The notes under the pieces are model-generated. The model was not told the DNA's origin, did not search any database, and worked only from the letters and a program-made list of their open reading frames with translations. A stretch of DNA of 64,000 nucleotides. Source: Lachnospiraceae bacterium C1.1 (GTDB lineage Bacteria; Bacillota; Clostridia; Lachnospirales; Lachnospiraceae). Below are positions 16,814 through 25,524 of this stretch, piece by piece. Every line of letters begins with the position of its first letter. Within the stretch, counting starts at the first letter, position 1. Where the stretch lies: contig JAUISW010000001.1 in assembly GCA_030434875.1 (NCBI GenBank), positions 3,610,001-3,674,000 on the forward strand, read 5' to 3'. The translations under genes and the position numbers were made by a program.

Positions 16814-17123
16814 TGGCTTTGTCTCCTTTCATGATACTCAAAACATCAAAAATAAGGAGGAGCTATCTTGAAAAGGAGTTTGAAACTGTGCTAGAATTCA
16901 ATTGGTTGGATTGAATTTGCAATTGCAAATTCCACAAGATAGGGTGGTCATTTGTTTGATCATCCTTTTATTTTGTGTTTTTGTAAAAACAGGATAACAT
17001 ATCCGACACAATTAATCAAATAAATCTGGACAAAATATCGGAATTGATATATTATTATTTTGCGAGATTCTTCGTTTTTTTGATGCATTTATACAAAATA
17101 TCAGTTTCACAGTGGAGAGAAAT
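16814..17123. other. Intergenic stretch with nested palindromes
   Basis: No gene is seen. GAATTTGCAATTGCAAATTC at 16913-16932 is a perfect 20-base palindrome, enclosed by an inverted pair CTATCTTG (16863-16870) and CAAGATAG (16936-16943). A further imperfect hairpin (GGTGGTCA...TGATCATCC, 16943-16966) ends in a T run and may be a terminator. The AT-rich sequence 17030-17110 should contain the promoter for the next ATPase. Confidence 0.45.
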
Positions 17124-18587
17124 ATGGATAATAAGTATAACGTTAGAATTATGCGTTCTAGGATTTACTACTTGAAGAATGTGAATTTTGGCGAAGTTAC
17201 TTACATGAATTATGGAAGCATTAATTCAAATGGTGAATTAGACAAAACTGATGTAGTAGGGATTTATGGACAAAACGGATCTGGAAAGACTGCATTGGTT
17301 GAAGCACTAGACATATTGAAACGGGTGCTTATGGGAAGTAGCATACCTAAGAGATATTCAGGTATTATTTCCGCAGATGGACAAACAAAAATAGTTACTG
17401 ATTTTTTTATTGAAAAAGCAGGGGTAAAATATAAGGCTGAGTATGCAATTAGCTTAAGAGGTAATGAATCATCTGAAATTGATATAGTTGGGGAGTCGCT
17501 TACATATTGGCAAAGAGGCTCATCATGGATAAAGGAAAGAGATATAGAATTTAATAATCCATATTATGACGAGGTGGATTTGTTAGATCAACAGAATCTT
17601 ACAGTAAAATCCAATCATGCGACAAGCCTTAAATCTATTTCTTTTTTGTGGTCAATGCAAAAATTGGCATTATTAAGTGCGCAAAAGCATGTTTCAGTTT
17701 TTTTCAACAAGCTGGTTGTGGATGCTTGTAAAAATCTAGTTCCGGATGATGAAATTAGAAGTTTTTCAGATGTTATTATAGGACTAATACAGTTTGGAGC
17801 GGTTGATCTTAATGTGGTAAAAGTAGAGCAACTGGGACAGATTAATTCAAACATATTCATTCCTATTAATAGCAGAAGCGCAACTGAAACTTCAATAACA
17901 CAATCTAAGATACCACTTCCTATTTCTGAGGAGTCAGATATTGACATTGAGCTTTATGATCAGGTGGAAGATACTATTAATGCTATTAATATCGCATTAA
18001 AATCAATTATACCTAATTTGCAGATTGTTCTTGAAAAGAATGCAGAGTATGAAAGAGTAGACGGGAAAAAAGCAGTAAAAGTAGATATATATTCAATGAG
18101 AGATGGAAAGAAGTTCCTTCTTAGATATGAATCAGAAGGAATTAAAAGAATTATATCTATACTGAATTATCTTATTTCAGCATTTAATGATAAAGGTGTT
18201 TGCCTTGTTGTGGATGAGCTTGATTCTGGTATATTTGAATATTTGCTTGGTGAGCTGCTAGGCCTAATGCATAAAGAAATGAAGGGGCAGCTTATTTTTA
18301 CATCTCATAATTTAAGGATATTGGAAAAGCTTGATTCTAAAAATATAGTTTGCTCAACAGTAAATCCTAATAATAGATACATTCGAATGACCGGAATTGA
18401 GAAAAATCATAATAAACGCGATTATTATATGCGTGCTCTTACTGTAGGAGGACAGAAAGAGGAATTATATGATGAAGAAGATTTATTGGCTATGGGATAT
18501 GCCTTTAGGAAAGCAGGAAATGTAGATAATAAAGTTGAACTGCGTTTTTCTGAGCAGGCAGAAAAGAACCTTCAGGCAGTAAATTGA
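17124..18587 (+). CDS. RloA-like AAA ATPase (module 3)
   Basis: 487 residues from ATG 17124, which has GGAG nine bases upstream (the longer reading from GTG 17112 overlaps that site). Walker A is GIYGQNGSGKTALVEAL near residue 49, Walker B is VCLVVDELDSGIFEYL near 367, followed by GQLIFTSHNLRILEKL. The middle is a long helical insertion. The overall plan and the phrases QLxFTSHNL and IDELD match module 1 more than modules 2 and 4, so 1 and 3 are likely one subfamily. A TOPRIM gene starts 13 bases downstream but is cut off after 35 codons. The ATPase ORF looks complete. Confidence 0.85.
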   Translation: MDNKYNVRIMRSRIYYLKNVNFGEVTYMNYGSINSNGELDKTDVVGIYGQNGSGKTALVEALDILKRVLMGSSIPKRYSGIISADGQTKIVTDFFIEKAGVKYKAEYAISLRGNESSEIDIVGESLTYWQRGSSWIKERDIEFNNPYYDEVDLLDQQNLTVKSNHATSLKSISFLWSMQKLALLSAQKHVSVFFNKLVVDACKNLVPDDEIRSFSDVIIGLIQFGAVDLNVVKVEQLGQINSNIFIPINSRSATETSITQSKIPLPISEESDIDIELYDQVEDTINAINIALKSIIPNLQIVLEKNAEYERVDGKKAVKVDIYSMRDGKKFLLRYESEGIKRIISILNYLISAFNDKGVCLVVDELDSGIFEYLLGELLGLMHKEMKGQLIFTSHNLRILEKLDSKNIVCSTVNPNNRYIRMTGIEKNHNKRDYYMRALTVGGQKEELYDEEDLLAMGYAFRKAGNVDNKVELRFSEQAEKNLQAVN

Positions 18588-18600
18588 AAGGGGTTCTTAA

Positions 18601-18708
18601 ATGGGTGAGGAAAGAAAAACAGTTTTGTTTATTGTTGAAGGTCCATCCGATAAGTCTGCGTTAGAGAAGATTTTTAAGAAAATCTATAAGAGGAAGGCTT
18701 ATCATTAA
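18601..18708 (+). pseudogene. TOPRIM partner of module 3, truncated
   Basis: ATG 18601 follows AAAGGGGTTCTTAA and the frame reads MGEERKTVLFIVEGPSDKSA then LEKIFKKIYKRKAYH and TAA. VEGPSD is the catalytic-Glu TOPRIM motif of OLD-type nucleases. Nothing resembling the rest of the domain is found in the 190 bases that follow. The gene therefore stops just after its first catalytic motif, as in module 2. Confidence 0.75.
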
Positions 18709-18896
18709 GTTTATGAACAGTTCCTAAAACTGCTGAAATAATTTTTTGCAGCATAAAGCGTCTATTAAATATGGTCAAAAATTGATCTCAACGCTTAGCT
18801 TAATGATATTGATACACCGAATATGTAAATTGCGGTAATGAAGAGCCGGAATCTTTATTACCGCGATTATACGTAGAATCCGCCAACACCGGATCC

Positions 18897-20435
18897 TTAG
18901 CTGTTCGCTGAAACGCTGTCATCTGAAACGCAGTTACTTGAAACGCTGGTACCTGAAACGTTGTTACCTGAAACGCTGTCATCTGAAACGCTGTTTTCAG
19001 AGATGCTTTTTGCAAGATTCTCAGGATTGGGTGAATATGGAACAGCCGCTTCATAAATATCATCCAGCCATAAATTTCCGTTTGCCCTCTTAGCGTCGAG
19101 GGTGTTGATCACGATATTTCGTATCCTGGCTTTTTCAGTGCCTTCCGGATCAAGCATCGAGCTTACTGAGCTTATGACGTAATAGTTGTCGCCGCAATGA
19201 CCGAGGTAGAGCATTTCGTGTCCCTTGAAGAAAAGGATGGCACCCGGGGCAAGCTCATCAAGGAATTTTTTCTTCGTATCACGGTCGGCATTTTCCATAT
19301 CATACTTTTCTACCGGCATTGCCGCCTGCCATGTTGTATTTCTCGGAAGCTCCAGATTAAAGCATTTGTAGATATCACGGACATATTGGGAGCAGTCAAC
19401 AGAAGAGAGCATTCCACCCCATCCATAGCTATCGCCAAGCATGGAATAGGCTACCGTCAGAATATTGTCGTATGTAAGCGGCAGATAACCGTCATGAATA
19501 TTCTGATGTGTAGATATAAGGGCGAGCTTTTTGTCATACATGCCGTCACTATCCCGAACGGGAACCCAGACCGGATAATTATAATATAACGAACGGTTGG
19601 TCACGAGTTTATCGTAGTCTGACGGATCAGCCTTTTTTAGGACAGTGCCCATCGTAAGCATCAGACCGGATAGTTCAGGGCTGGTATTTGATTCTTCGAG
19701 AAATATTTTGCCGTCAGTAACCACTATGGCTTTATCGTCAGGAATCTGCCATGCTGAAAGCCATTCTGATTTACTTCTGCATACAGCGATGTCCTCTGAC
19801 GGTATCCAGCCTGAAACACAGGAATTGTGGCAGTAATAATATTTCCCGTCTTCCGACTCGGCATAGATAGTAACGGGCTCACCTACACGGATTCCGGAAT
19901 TCTGCAGATTGTCGAAATCATTATCTCCCGGGTCATCAGCTATGATCAATTCAGTCGGGAAAACCCTTATATCTGATCGGTGTACACAGATCCCGTATCT
20001 GAGCCTCTGGGAGTCAGTGGCATTGGGATCTTCGACATTTTTAACTATGTCCATGGCATATTGACCGGACACCGTATTTCCGTCTATATCATAATACGCG
20101 CCATCTAAAAAACCGGACATCTCGGACATTCCGGCTCTCCAGCGCGCGCGGTTCAGCGAAACTCCGTCGAAGAGGCTTCTCTCACCTATGAGGTTATTCA
20201 TATTGCAGTTTTCTTCGTTAATGAAGCTTTCGTTTAATTTCTTTATTTCCGAAGCGTTTGCGAGAGCCTTATTATCACTGAATGATTCGGCTGTCCAGTA
20301 TTGCGGTGACAGCATTTCATCCTTTACCTCAGGCATCAGGGTTACACCGGCAAATGTCTCAGTGCTGAACAGTACTGATATAACCAGACTTGCTGCGATG
20401 AGACTTTTTCTCTTTATTATCATATTCCCCCTCAT
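18897..20435 (-). CDS. Secreted SH3 / NlpC-P60 peptidoglycan hydrolase-like protein
   Basis: 512 residues (or 508 from ATG 20423). An N-terminal signal peptide (KRKSLIAASLVISVLFSTET then FAG) directs export. Residues about 150-330 hold SH3-like domains (GICVHRSDIRVFPTELII and GEPVTIYAESEDGKYYYC). The NlpC/P60 domain follows: YGWGGMLSSVDCSQYVRDIY with the catalytic Cys near 348, and LGHCGDNYYVISSVS with the His near 418. These enzymes cut stem-peptide bonds in the cell wall. The last 32 residues are a degenerate pentapeptide repeat of the pattern SVSDD, encoded by 15-base DNA repeats at 18897-19000. Hairpins at 20505-20573 lie upstream. Wall remodelling is the likely role; the tail may be a flexible spacer. 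Confidence 0.88.
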   Translation of the reverse strand: MRGNMIIKRKSLIAASLVISVLFSTETFAGVTLMPEVKDEMLSPQYWTAESFSDNKALANASEIKKLNESFINEENCNMNNLIGERSLFDGVSLNRARWRAGMSEMSGFLDGAYYDIDGNTVSGQYAMDIVKNVEDPNATDSQRLRYGICVHRSDIRVFPTELIIADDPGDNDFDNLQNSGIRVGEPVTIYAESEDGKYYYCHNSCVSGWIPSEDIAVCRSKSEWLSAWQIPDDKAIVVTDGKIFLEESNTSPELSGLMLTMGTVLKKADPSDYDKLVTNRSLYYNYPVWVPVRDSDGMYDKKLALISTHQNIHDGYLPLTYDNILTVAYSMLGDSYGWGGMLSSVDCSQYVRDIYKCFNLELPRNTTWQAAMPVEKYDMENADRDTKKKFLDELAPGAILFFKGHEMLYLGHCGDNYYVISSVSSMLDPEGTEKARIRNIVINTLDAKRANGNLWLDDIYEAAVPYSPNPENLAKSISENSVSDDSVSGNNVSGTSVSSNCVSDDSVSANS

Positions 20436-20730
20436 ATCCTCCTCTGATAATGCTTTAGATATTTTTTAATTATAAATATTATAAAAAATATATTCAATCG
20501 CAGATGCTTAATGCATCTGAAAAAGTGCATAGGCGGTATTATTTTCCGGCAGCATCCGCCACCTTGCTGCCGGATGCGTAATAATATGAAGTGGGAATTA
20601 GGGAAATAAGTCAGTATTTTCTTTAGGGTTGCATTTGTTGGGCTTGCAAATTGTAATAGTAGAAGCTTTTCTTGGTTGAAGTCTCAACTTTTTCCACAAA
20701 ATATCCAACAGATACATACAGGAACATCAT

Positions 20731-20910
20731 TTGAGCCTAAGGGAACTTGACAAGATAGAGATGATTCGTCAGATAGATGGTTTGTACCGACTTGATCATG
20801 CAGTAACAGCTACTCAAAAGGACATTCTTCAGGCATTTAATATGACAGCAGCAACCGTCAAGAAGGAAGCAGGTATAATCGCAAAAAGTCTGAAGATGAT
20901 AACGGATTAA
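20731..20910 (+). pseudogene. C-terminal fragment of an unrecognised protein
   Basis: A 59-codon frame ending at TAA 20910 reads LSLRELDKIEMIRQIDGLYR then LDHAVTATQKDILQAFNMTA and ATVKKEAGIIAKSLKMITD. It has no credible start (first in-frame TTG at 20731). The helical, charged pattern suggests a DNA-binding or structural helix bundle. Sequence before it shows no related coding, so the rest of the gene is lost. A tiny ORF starting at 20923 (MARRKADI) follows and is probably not real. Confidence 0.4.
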
Positions 20911-20984
20911 GGAGACGGTGCAATGGCTAGGAGAAAGGCTGATATATAATTAAGTCTGTTTATACAGGGTTGGAGGAACAAGTA

Positions 20985-21426
20985 ATGGCACGATATACGT
21001 TTAAGGTTTACCCTGCGGGGCAGGGGAGAAAAATATATCGCACGATAAAAATATCGGGTAAAGAGACATTGGATAGACTATGTGAGTTCATTATAGTATC
21101 TTTTGACTTTATACATGAACATCTCTATGAATTCTGCATGGATAACAGGATGTATAGTGAAGATAGTTATCAGTATGATCCGGAAGATGATGCTCCATCA
21201 ACTGATATAGCTATAGATAAGATAGGACTTGTTAAAGGACAGAACTTTTCATTGCATTATGATTATGGTGATGACTGGATGTTCACCATACATGTACAAA
21301 AAGTTGAGGATGAACTTAGCAAATCGGCACCAGAGTTGATTAAGTCTGTCGGTGTGTTAGAACAAGTATCCGGATTATGATGAATGGGATGAGGATGACG
21401 AAGATTTTTTAGGTGACGAGTGTTAA
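20985..21426 (+). pseudogene. pRiA4b ORF-3-like protein, frameshifted copy
   Basis: ATG 20985 has a GGAGG site and reads MARYTFKVYPAGQGRKIYRT then IKISGKETLDRLCEFIIVSF, the standard opening of the PF07929 family. At about 21363 an extra A (GAACAAGTATCC) shifts the frame after SVGVLEQ, so translation ends at 21380 with VSGL; the original end DEDDEDFLGDEC lies in another frame and stops at 21426. The copy at 14248 keeps the correct frame there. Function is unknown. Confidence 0.75.
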
Positions 21427-21444
21427 TTTCTTAGGAAGTTAAGA
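21090..21444 (+). repeat. 354-base direct repeat, copy B
   Basis: Matches 14248-14601 nearly base for base. Because the 5' part of the gene (20985-21089) exists only here, this copy is probably the older location and copy A the duplicate. Confidence 0.85.
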
Positions 21445-21453
21445 TAAATTCCA

Positions 21454-21482
21454 TTGACTTTTAAGATATATAAGATTAGTAT
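21454..21482 (+). promoter_or_regulatory. Sigma-A type promoter of ATPase module 4
   Basis: TTGACT (21454-21459), a 17-base spacer and TAGTAT (21477-21482), 58 bases before the ATPase start. Confidence 0.6.
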
Positions 21483-21490
21483 ATATGTAT

Positions 21491-21515
21491 ATTAGTTCGA
21501 AAGATACGAACTAAT
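21491..21515 (+). promoter_or_regulatory. Inverted repeat in the leader of module 4
   Basis: ATTAGTTCG and CGAACTAAT are perfect 9-base arms around a 7-base loop, located just past the predicted transcription start. It may be a repressor operator or an RNA hairpin in the 5' leader. No regulator gene is adjacent. Confidence 0.6.
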
Positions 21516-21540
21516 AACAAAAGGAAATGAGGGCTGTATT

Positions 21541-22659
21541 ATGATCATAATGAACCTGAAGGTTAATAATTTATTAGCATTCAAGGACTTTGAAGTTGAT
21601 TTTTCATATCCTAAGAAGATTGTCGATTCGTACATTGAAAATGAACATTTAAGGAATCATCCCAACTTTAGATATAAGAAAGTAAATATTGTGATGGGAG
21701 CTAATGCTTCGGGAAAGACATCTCTTGGAAGAATGATCATGAATGCAGTTACTTTCATTGATACAAAACGCTTTGAATGTCTGACAGACTGTGTAAACGA
21801 CACATCCTCTGATGCATTCCTTTCTTTGGATTTTGTCGGAAATGGTGAGATTCTTTATAATATGACAGTAGAAATAGCCCCTATGCAGGGTATGAAATAT
21901 ACTTCGGATAACCTCAAGGTAACTGTTTTGAAAGCGAGCATTGGAATTAGGGACAGTTATGAAAACTGTAGAGGAAAGTTTAAGGAAGTTTTGCCAAAAA
22001 CAGGTGGGAATTATGCGCAGATACTTGATGAGATAGAGACACTTTCTTTTTGTTTTCAATATCCCGTGGATGCCGATGGAGAGTATAGACTTCACACTGT
22101 AAAAAAGCCTGTTGTCTACAGCAATATCATGGAGAAAATGCTGAGAGCTTTGGATCCTGCAATTGATAAGGTGGAGCCGCTTACAGAAGTTGATAATTCT
22201 TTTGTGATTAGAATGGGAAAGCGCTCATTTATACTGAAGGATGGTGAATTAACGAATCGGGCATATTTATCCAGCGGAACAAAGTCGGGCATTGCTGTGG
22301 CAGATATCCTGTATTCAATAAAGGAAGAAGGGCAGGGGCTGTACTACTGCGATGAAAAGTTTTCATATATTAATAGTGATATTGAAAAAGCAGCAGTTTC
22401 AGTTATGATCGAATGTCTTAAGGATAATGATCAGTTATTTTTCACAACGCATAATACGGATATGTTGGATCTTCCGCTTCCAAAACATTCATTTCTTTTT
22501 ATGAGAAAAGATGCACTTGAACCCGGGCATTCTATTTCTTGTGTCAGCGCGTCTGCCTTTCTTAAGAGAAATACGGATTCTGTTCGTAAAGCAGTGGAAA
22601 ATGATTTGATGTCGGTGGCACCCTCCACAGACTTGATCTTTGAAATTGGTGAAATGTAG
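21541..22659 (+). CDS. AAA ATPase of the intact ATPase/TOPRIM module 4
   Basis: 372 residues. The opening is MIIMNLKVNNLLAFKDFEVD and Walker A is NIVMGANASGKTSLGRMIM near residue 53. A signature-like LSSGTKSGIAVADIL lies near 242, Walker B is YYCDEKFSYINSD near 268 (with the catalytic Glu), and FFTTHNTDMLDLP near 300. The ABC-type signature block makes this one closest to SMC/Rad50-like ATPases of the AAA_15 group. It has its own promoter and is followed after 11 bases by the TOPRIM-like gene at 22671 with a GGAGG site. It is more divergent from modules 1-3 than they are from each other. Anti-phage or plasmid defence is the inferred role. Confidence 0.85.
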   Translation: MIIMNLKVNNLLAFKDFEVDFSYPKKIVDSYIENEHLRNHPNFRYKKVNIVMGANASGKTSLGRMIMNAVTFIDTKRFECLTDCVNDTSSDAFLSLDFVGNGEILYNMTVEIAPMQGMKYTSDNLKVTVLKASIGIRDSYENCRGKFKEVLPKTGGNYAQILDEIETLSFCFQYPVDADGEYRLHTVKKPVVYSNIMEKMLRALDPAIDKVEPLTEVDNSFVIRMGKRSFILKDGELTNRAYLSSGTKSGIAVADILYSIKEEGQGLYYCDEKFSYINSDIEKAAVSVMIECLKDNDQLFFTTHNTDMLDLPLPKHSFLFMRKDALEPGHSISCVSASAFLKRNTDSVRKAVENDLMSVAPSTDLIFEIGEM

Positions 22660-22670
22660 GAGGATGTAAT

Positions 22671-23186
22671 ATGAACAAAATTGGAAGTTACATTCAATAC
22701 TACGTTGAGGGAGAGGACGAAGAAAAGCTCATTTCAGTGCTTAAAACGGACCTTCATATGGTTATACCGGGTAAGATAAGTAAGTTTAATGCAGTTCAGA
22801 ACAGGCTTACAAAAGCAAGGCTAATGAATCTGAGATCTGATACAACGGTGGTGTTGGTTTTTGATACAGATACAGGAAATATTGATATTCTAAATGAGAA
22901 TATAAAAAAACTTAAATCTGCTTCTGCGGTAAGATCAATTATTTGTGTAACGCAGGTAAAGAATCTTGAAGACGAGCTGATAAGAAGCACAGATATCAAA
23001 TATATGAGAGAGCTTACGGGCAGCAAAAGTAATTCTGGGTATAAGAAAGATCTGATAAAGACATCCAATCTGGCAATACTTTTAACTCGGCACGGATTTG
23101 AGATAAAATGTTTCTGGGCAAAAGAGCCGGATGGAGTTTTTGCAAAGATACCAAATGAGGCAAGTCTTATAAAGATTGAAAACTAA
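22671..23186 (+). CDS. TOPRIM-like effector of module 4 (intact)
   Basis: 171 residues. It begins MNKIGSYIQYYVEGEDEEKL, in which VEGEDE is the catalytic Glu motif of a TOPRIM fold, and then TTVVLVFDTDTGNIDIL near residue 60, the DxD metal motif. The middle (QVKNLEDELIRSTDIKYMRE) and the end (RHGFEIKCFWAKEPDGVFAK) complete a small single-domain protein. TOPRIM proteins paired with ATPases act as nucleases in OLD, Gabija and PARIS-like systems. No other effector domain is present. This is the only one of the four partners in the window that is full length. Its precise family is not one I can name; it may be undescribed as a pair with this ATPase. Confidence 0.65.
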   Translation: MNKIGSYIQYYVEGEDEEKLISVLKTDLHMVIPGKISKFNAVQNRLTKARLMNLRSDTTVVLVFDTDTGNIDILNENIKKLKSASAVRSIICVTQVKNLEDELIRSTDIKYMRELTGSKSNSGYKKDLIKTSNLAILLTRHGFEIKCFWAKEPDGVFAKIPNEASLIKIEN

Positions 23187-23222
23187 AAAACTAAAATGAA
23201 GCAGCTGCAAAATGATTCCTAA

Positions 23223-23768
23223 ACCACGTTCCCTGAGCTCAGACAGCAGTTCTTAAAATACATTCCCACAGGGGGAAGGATTTTGGATGCAGGATGCGGC
23301 AGCGGAAGAGACAGCAAAGCTTTTCTTGATAATGGTTATGATGTCTTGTCTTTTGATGCATCAAAGGAAATGTGCAGGAGAGCAGCTGAATATATTGGCA
23401 GGGAAGTTATGAATCTGAGCTTTGAGGAAATGGATTTCAAGAATGAATTTGATGGAGTCTGGGCCTGCGCATCGCTTCTTCACGTTCCGATGGATGATCT
23501 GCCGGGAGTTATGAAAAAGATTTATCTATCACTAAAGAAAAATGGTGTGATATATGCTTCTTTTAAGTATGGCAACGGAATGACTGTCAGGGGAGAAAGG
23601 CAGTTCAGTGATTTTACGGAAAAGAGCATAATACCGCTTTTTGAGACAGCCGGCTTTCAGATTATAAATGTCGTTGTAGGCGGAGATTCAAGGCTCGGGA
23701 GAGAAAACGAAAAATGGGTCAATGTGTTGGGAATGAGCTCCGGGGGTGCGGTGTGTGGGGAGAAATGA
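23223..23768 (+). pseudogene. SAM-dependent methyltransferase, 5'-truncated
   Basis: The frame opens after a TAA at 23220 and reads TFPELRQQFLKYIPTGGRIL then DAGCGSGRDSKAFLDNGYDV. DAGCGSGRDS is motif I of a class I methyltransferase, FDGVWACASLLHVP is motif IV, and GVIYASFKYG follows. Homologues begin about 20 residues earlier, with an N-terminal helix before TFPELR, and no start codon is available here apart from an internal TTG. The C-terminus (SSGGAVCGEK) runs into the palindromic repeat at 23762, which supplies the stop. Substrate unknown; related to the small-molecule/tellurite type methyltransferases. Confidence 0.75.
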
Positions 23769-23878
23769 CCCTGGGGGACGGAGTTATAGGTTCATTTTGA
23801 AACAAAATGAACCTATAACTCCGTCCCCCAGGGTCATTTCTCCCCAGATAACTCCGTCCCCATGGGTCATTTTTTTTC
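23762..23878. repeat. GACGGAGTTAT palindrome, copy 1
   Basis: 23762-23840 is a perfect palindrome: 37-base arms starting GAAATGACCCTGGGGGACGG, around the 5-base loop GAAAC. A further half unit (CCCAGATAACTCCGTCCCCA) follows to 23878. It overlaps the stop of the methyltransferase remnant. Confidence 0.9.
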
Positions 23879-24108
23879 CACACACGTCGCTATGGTCATT
23901 ATATTTATATCACTTTTTGCAGATCTGATTTTTCTTTTGTTTAAAATTACCAATAAATATACAAATATAAATAAAAAAGGAAGAATTACAAAGGTATTAG
24001 TCCATAATCATTAGTTATCTGTTTGTTTAAAATGCATTATTATTAATTCATAAATTAATTGAAAGAGTTAAGGGATAAAAAGTTAGAATTAAAGAAAGAG
24101 GGTTAATT

Positions 24109-25422
24109 ATGAAGAAAAGAATAATGGCACTTTTAATGACAGGCATAATGACAATTTCAGCTTTAAGCGGATGTGGTTCATCTGAAAGCGGATCAACCGG
24201 TTCAGCCGGGTCTGAATCATCAGAGGCAGCCGGTAATACGCTTTCTATAATGCTAAGCGGAACTGAATCTGATTCTTTTGTCGAGGGTTATAGAAATCTT
24301 ATCGATGAATTCAATAAGTCCAATGAATATGGTGTAACAATAGAGCCGGAATTTTTGAGCACATCAGATTACAAGACAAAGCTTGCAACTATGATGGCAT
24401 CAGATGCTGAGCCGGATATTATTTTTACTTACGAGCTTGGTTATCTTCAAAACTTTGTAGACGGCGGAAAGATCGTTGATCTGCAGGAATATTTTGATAA
24501 AGATTCTGAATGGGCCGCAAGTTTCAATGATGGAACTACTGATCAGGAAACCTATGACGGTCATATATATGGAGTTCCTACAGCACAGACAATGGCTGTT
24601 ATGTATTATAACAAGCGTATTTTTGAAGAGAATGATCTTTCAGTTCCGACAAGTTACGAAGAATACTTAAAAGTTTGCGAAACACTTAAGGCAAATGGGA
24701 TAACGCCGGTAGCGCTTGCATCTACTTCTGATGATGCATGGCTGGTTTCCCAGTATATTCAGCAGCTTTCTGACGGCATCGCAGGCGATGCGCTTTTTAA
24801 TTCCTTAAAAGAAGGCAGCGGAAAGTGGAATGATGAAGCTTTTATAAAAGCAGGTAAATTGTTCCAGAGTGAAATAGATAATGGCTATTTTGAAAATGGA
24901 TTTACCGGAGTAGGCGGAGATGAAGCAAGATCATTGTTCCAGCAGGGACAGACGGCTATGTATTTCAATGGTACATGGGAGGTTTCAACACTTGCTGATG
25001 AGTCTACCACTCCTGAAGCAGCAAATATCGGATGCTTTGTAATGCCGGCTTCAGATGCATCATATACCGGTGTGAATGTTGGATCACTTGATAATTCCTT
25101 TGCTGTCACAAAAAACTGCAAAAATGTAGATGCAGCAGTTGCTTTCCTTAAATTCTGGACGAATGAAGAAAACGAATCAATGCTTCTTTATAATTATGGA
25201 AAGATGCCGGCTATATCAATCGACGTGGATGAAACAAAACTTTCATCTCTCGGACAGGATGTTCTTAGTGCTTTTGAGAGTACTAAAGCAATGACTCCCT
25301 GGTTTGACCGTATGGATACCGATCTTGGAAATGAGTTTAACAATAAAGGTGTTGCGATCGCCAATGGTGATGACGTAGAAACTACATTTAATGATCTTCA
25401 GTCTTACGCTGAATCAAGGTAA
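24109..25422 (+). CDS. Carbohydrate ABC transporter substrate-binding lipoprotein
   Basis: 437 residues. Signal peptide MKKRIMALLMTGIMTISALS with lipobox LSGC (Cys22), then a Ser/Gly/Glu-rich linker, then a family 1 solute-binding fold (SBP_bac_1): TLSIMLSGTESDSFVEGYRN, ASDAEPDIIFTYELGYLQ, YGVPTAQTMAVMYYNK and GQTAMYFNGTWEVSTL are typical blocks. It would capture a di- or oligosaccharide outside the membrane and deliver it to the permeases encoded next. It heads a block with two permeases, a two-component system and a GH42 enzyme, so the ligand is probably a beta-galactoside. No ATP-binding subunit is in the block; in this group a shared MsiK/UgpC-type ATPase encoded elsewhere usually serves. 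Confidence 0.93.
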   Translation: MKKRIMALLMTGIMTISALSGCGSSESGSTGSAGSESSEAAGNTLSIMLSGTESDSFVEGYRNLIDEFNKSNEYGVTIEPEFLSTSDYKTKLATMMASDAEPDIIFTYELGYLQNFVDGGKIVDLQEYFDKDSEWAASFNDGTTDQETYDGHIYGVPTAQTMAVMYYNKRIFEENDLSVPTSYEEYLKVCETLKANGITPVALASTSDDAWLVSQYIQQLSDGIAGDALFNSLKEGSGKWNDEAFIKAGKLFQSEIDNGYFENGFTGVGGDEARSLFQQGQTAMYFNGTWEVSTLADESTTPEAANIGCFVMPASDASYTGVNVGSLDNSFAVTKNCKNVDAAVAFLKFWTNEENESMLLYNYGKMPAISIDVDETKLSSLGQDVLSAFESTKAMTPWFDRMDTDLGNEFNNKGVAIANGDDVETTFNDLQSYAESR

Positions 25423-25524
25423 ATTAAGAGCTTCGGTTTGCTGTCTGTACATGAAAGAAAGCAGGCAGCGGATCCGGAGCTTTATAAAATTAAATGAATA
25501 TCCGGTATGATAAGGAGGCAAAAT

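Noticed and set aside
23746..23928. 60-residue ORF over the palindrome
   Set aside because: It is formed entirely by repeat DNA and has no ribosome site; the same kind of ORF appears at the other palindrome copies.
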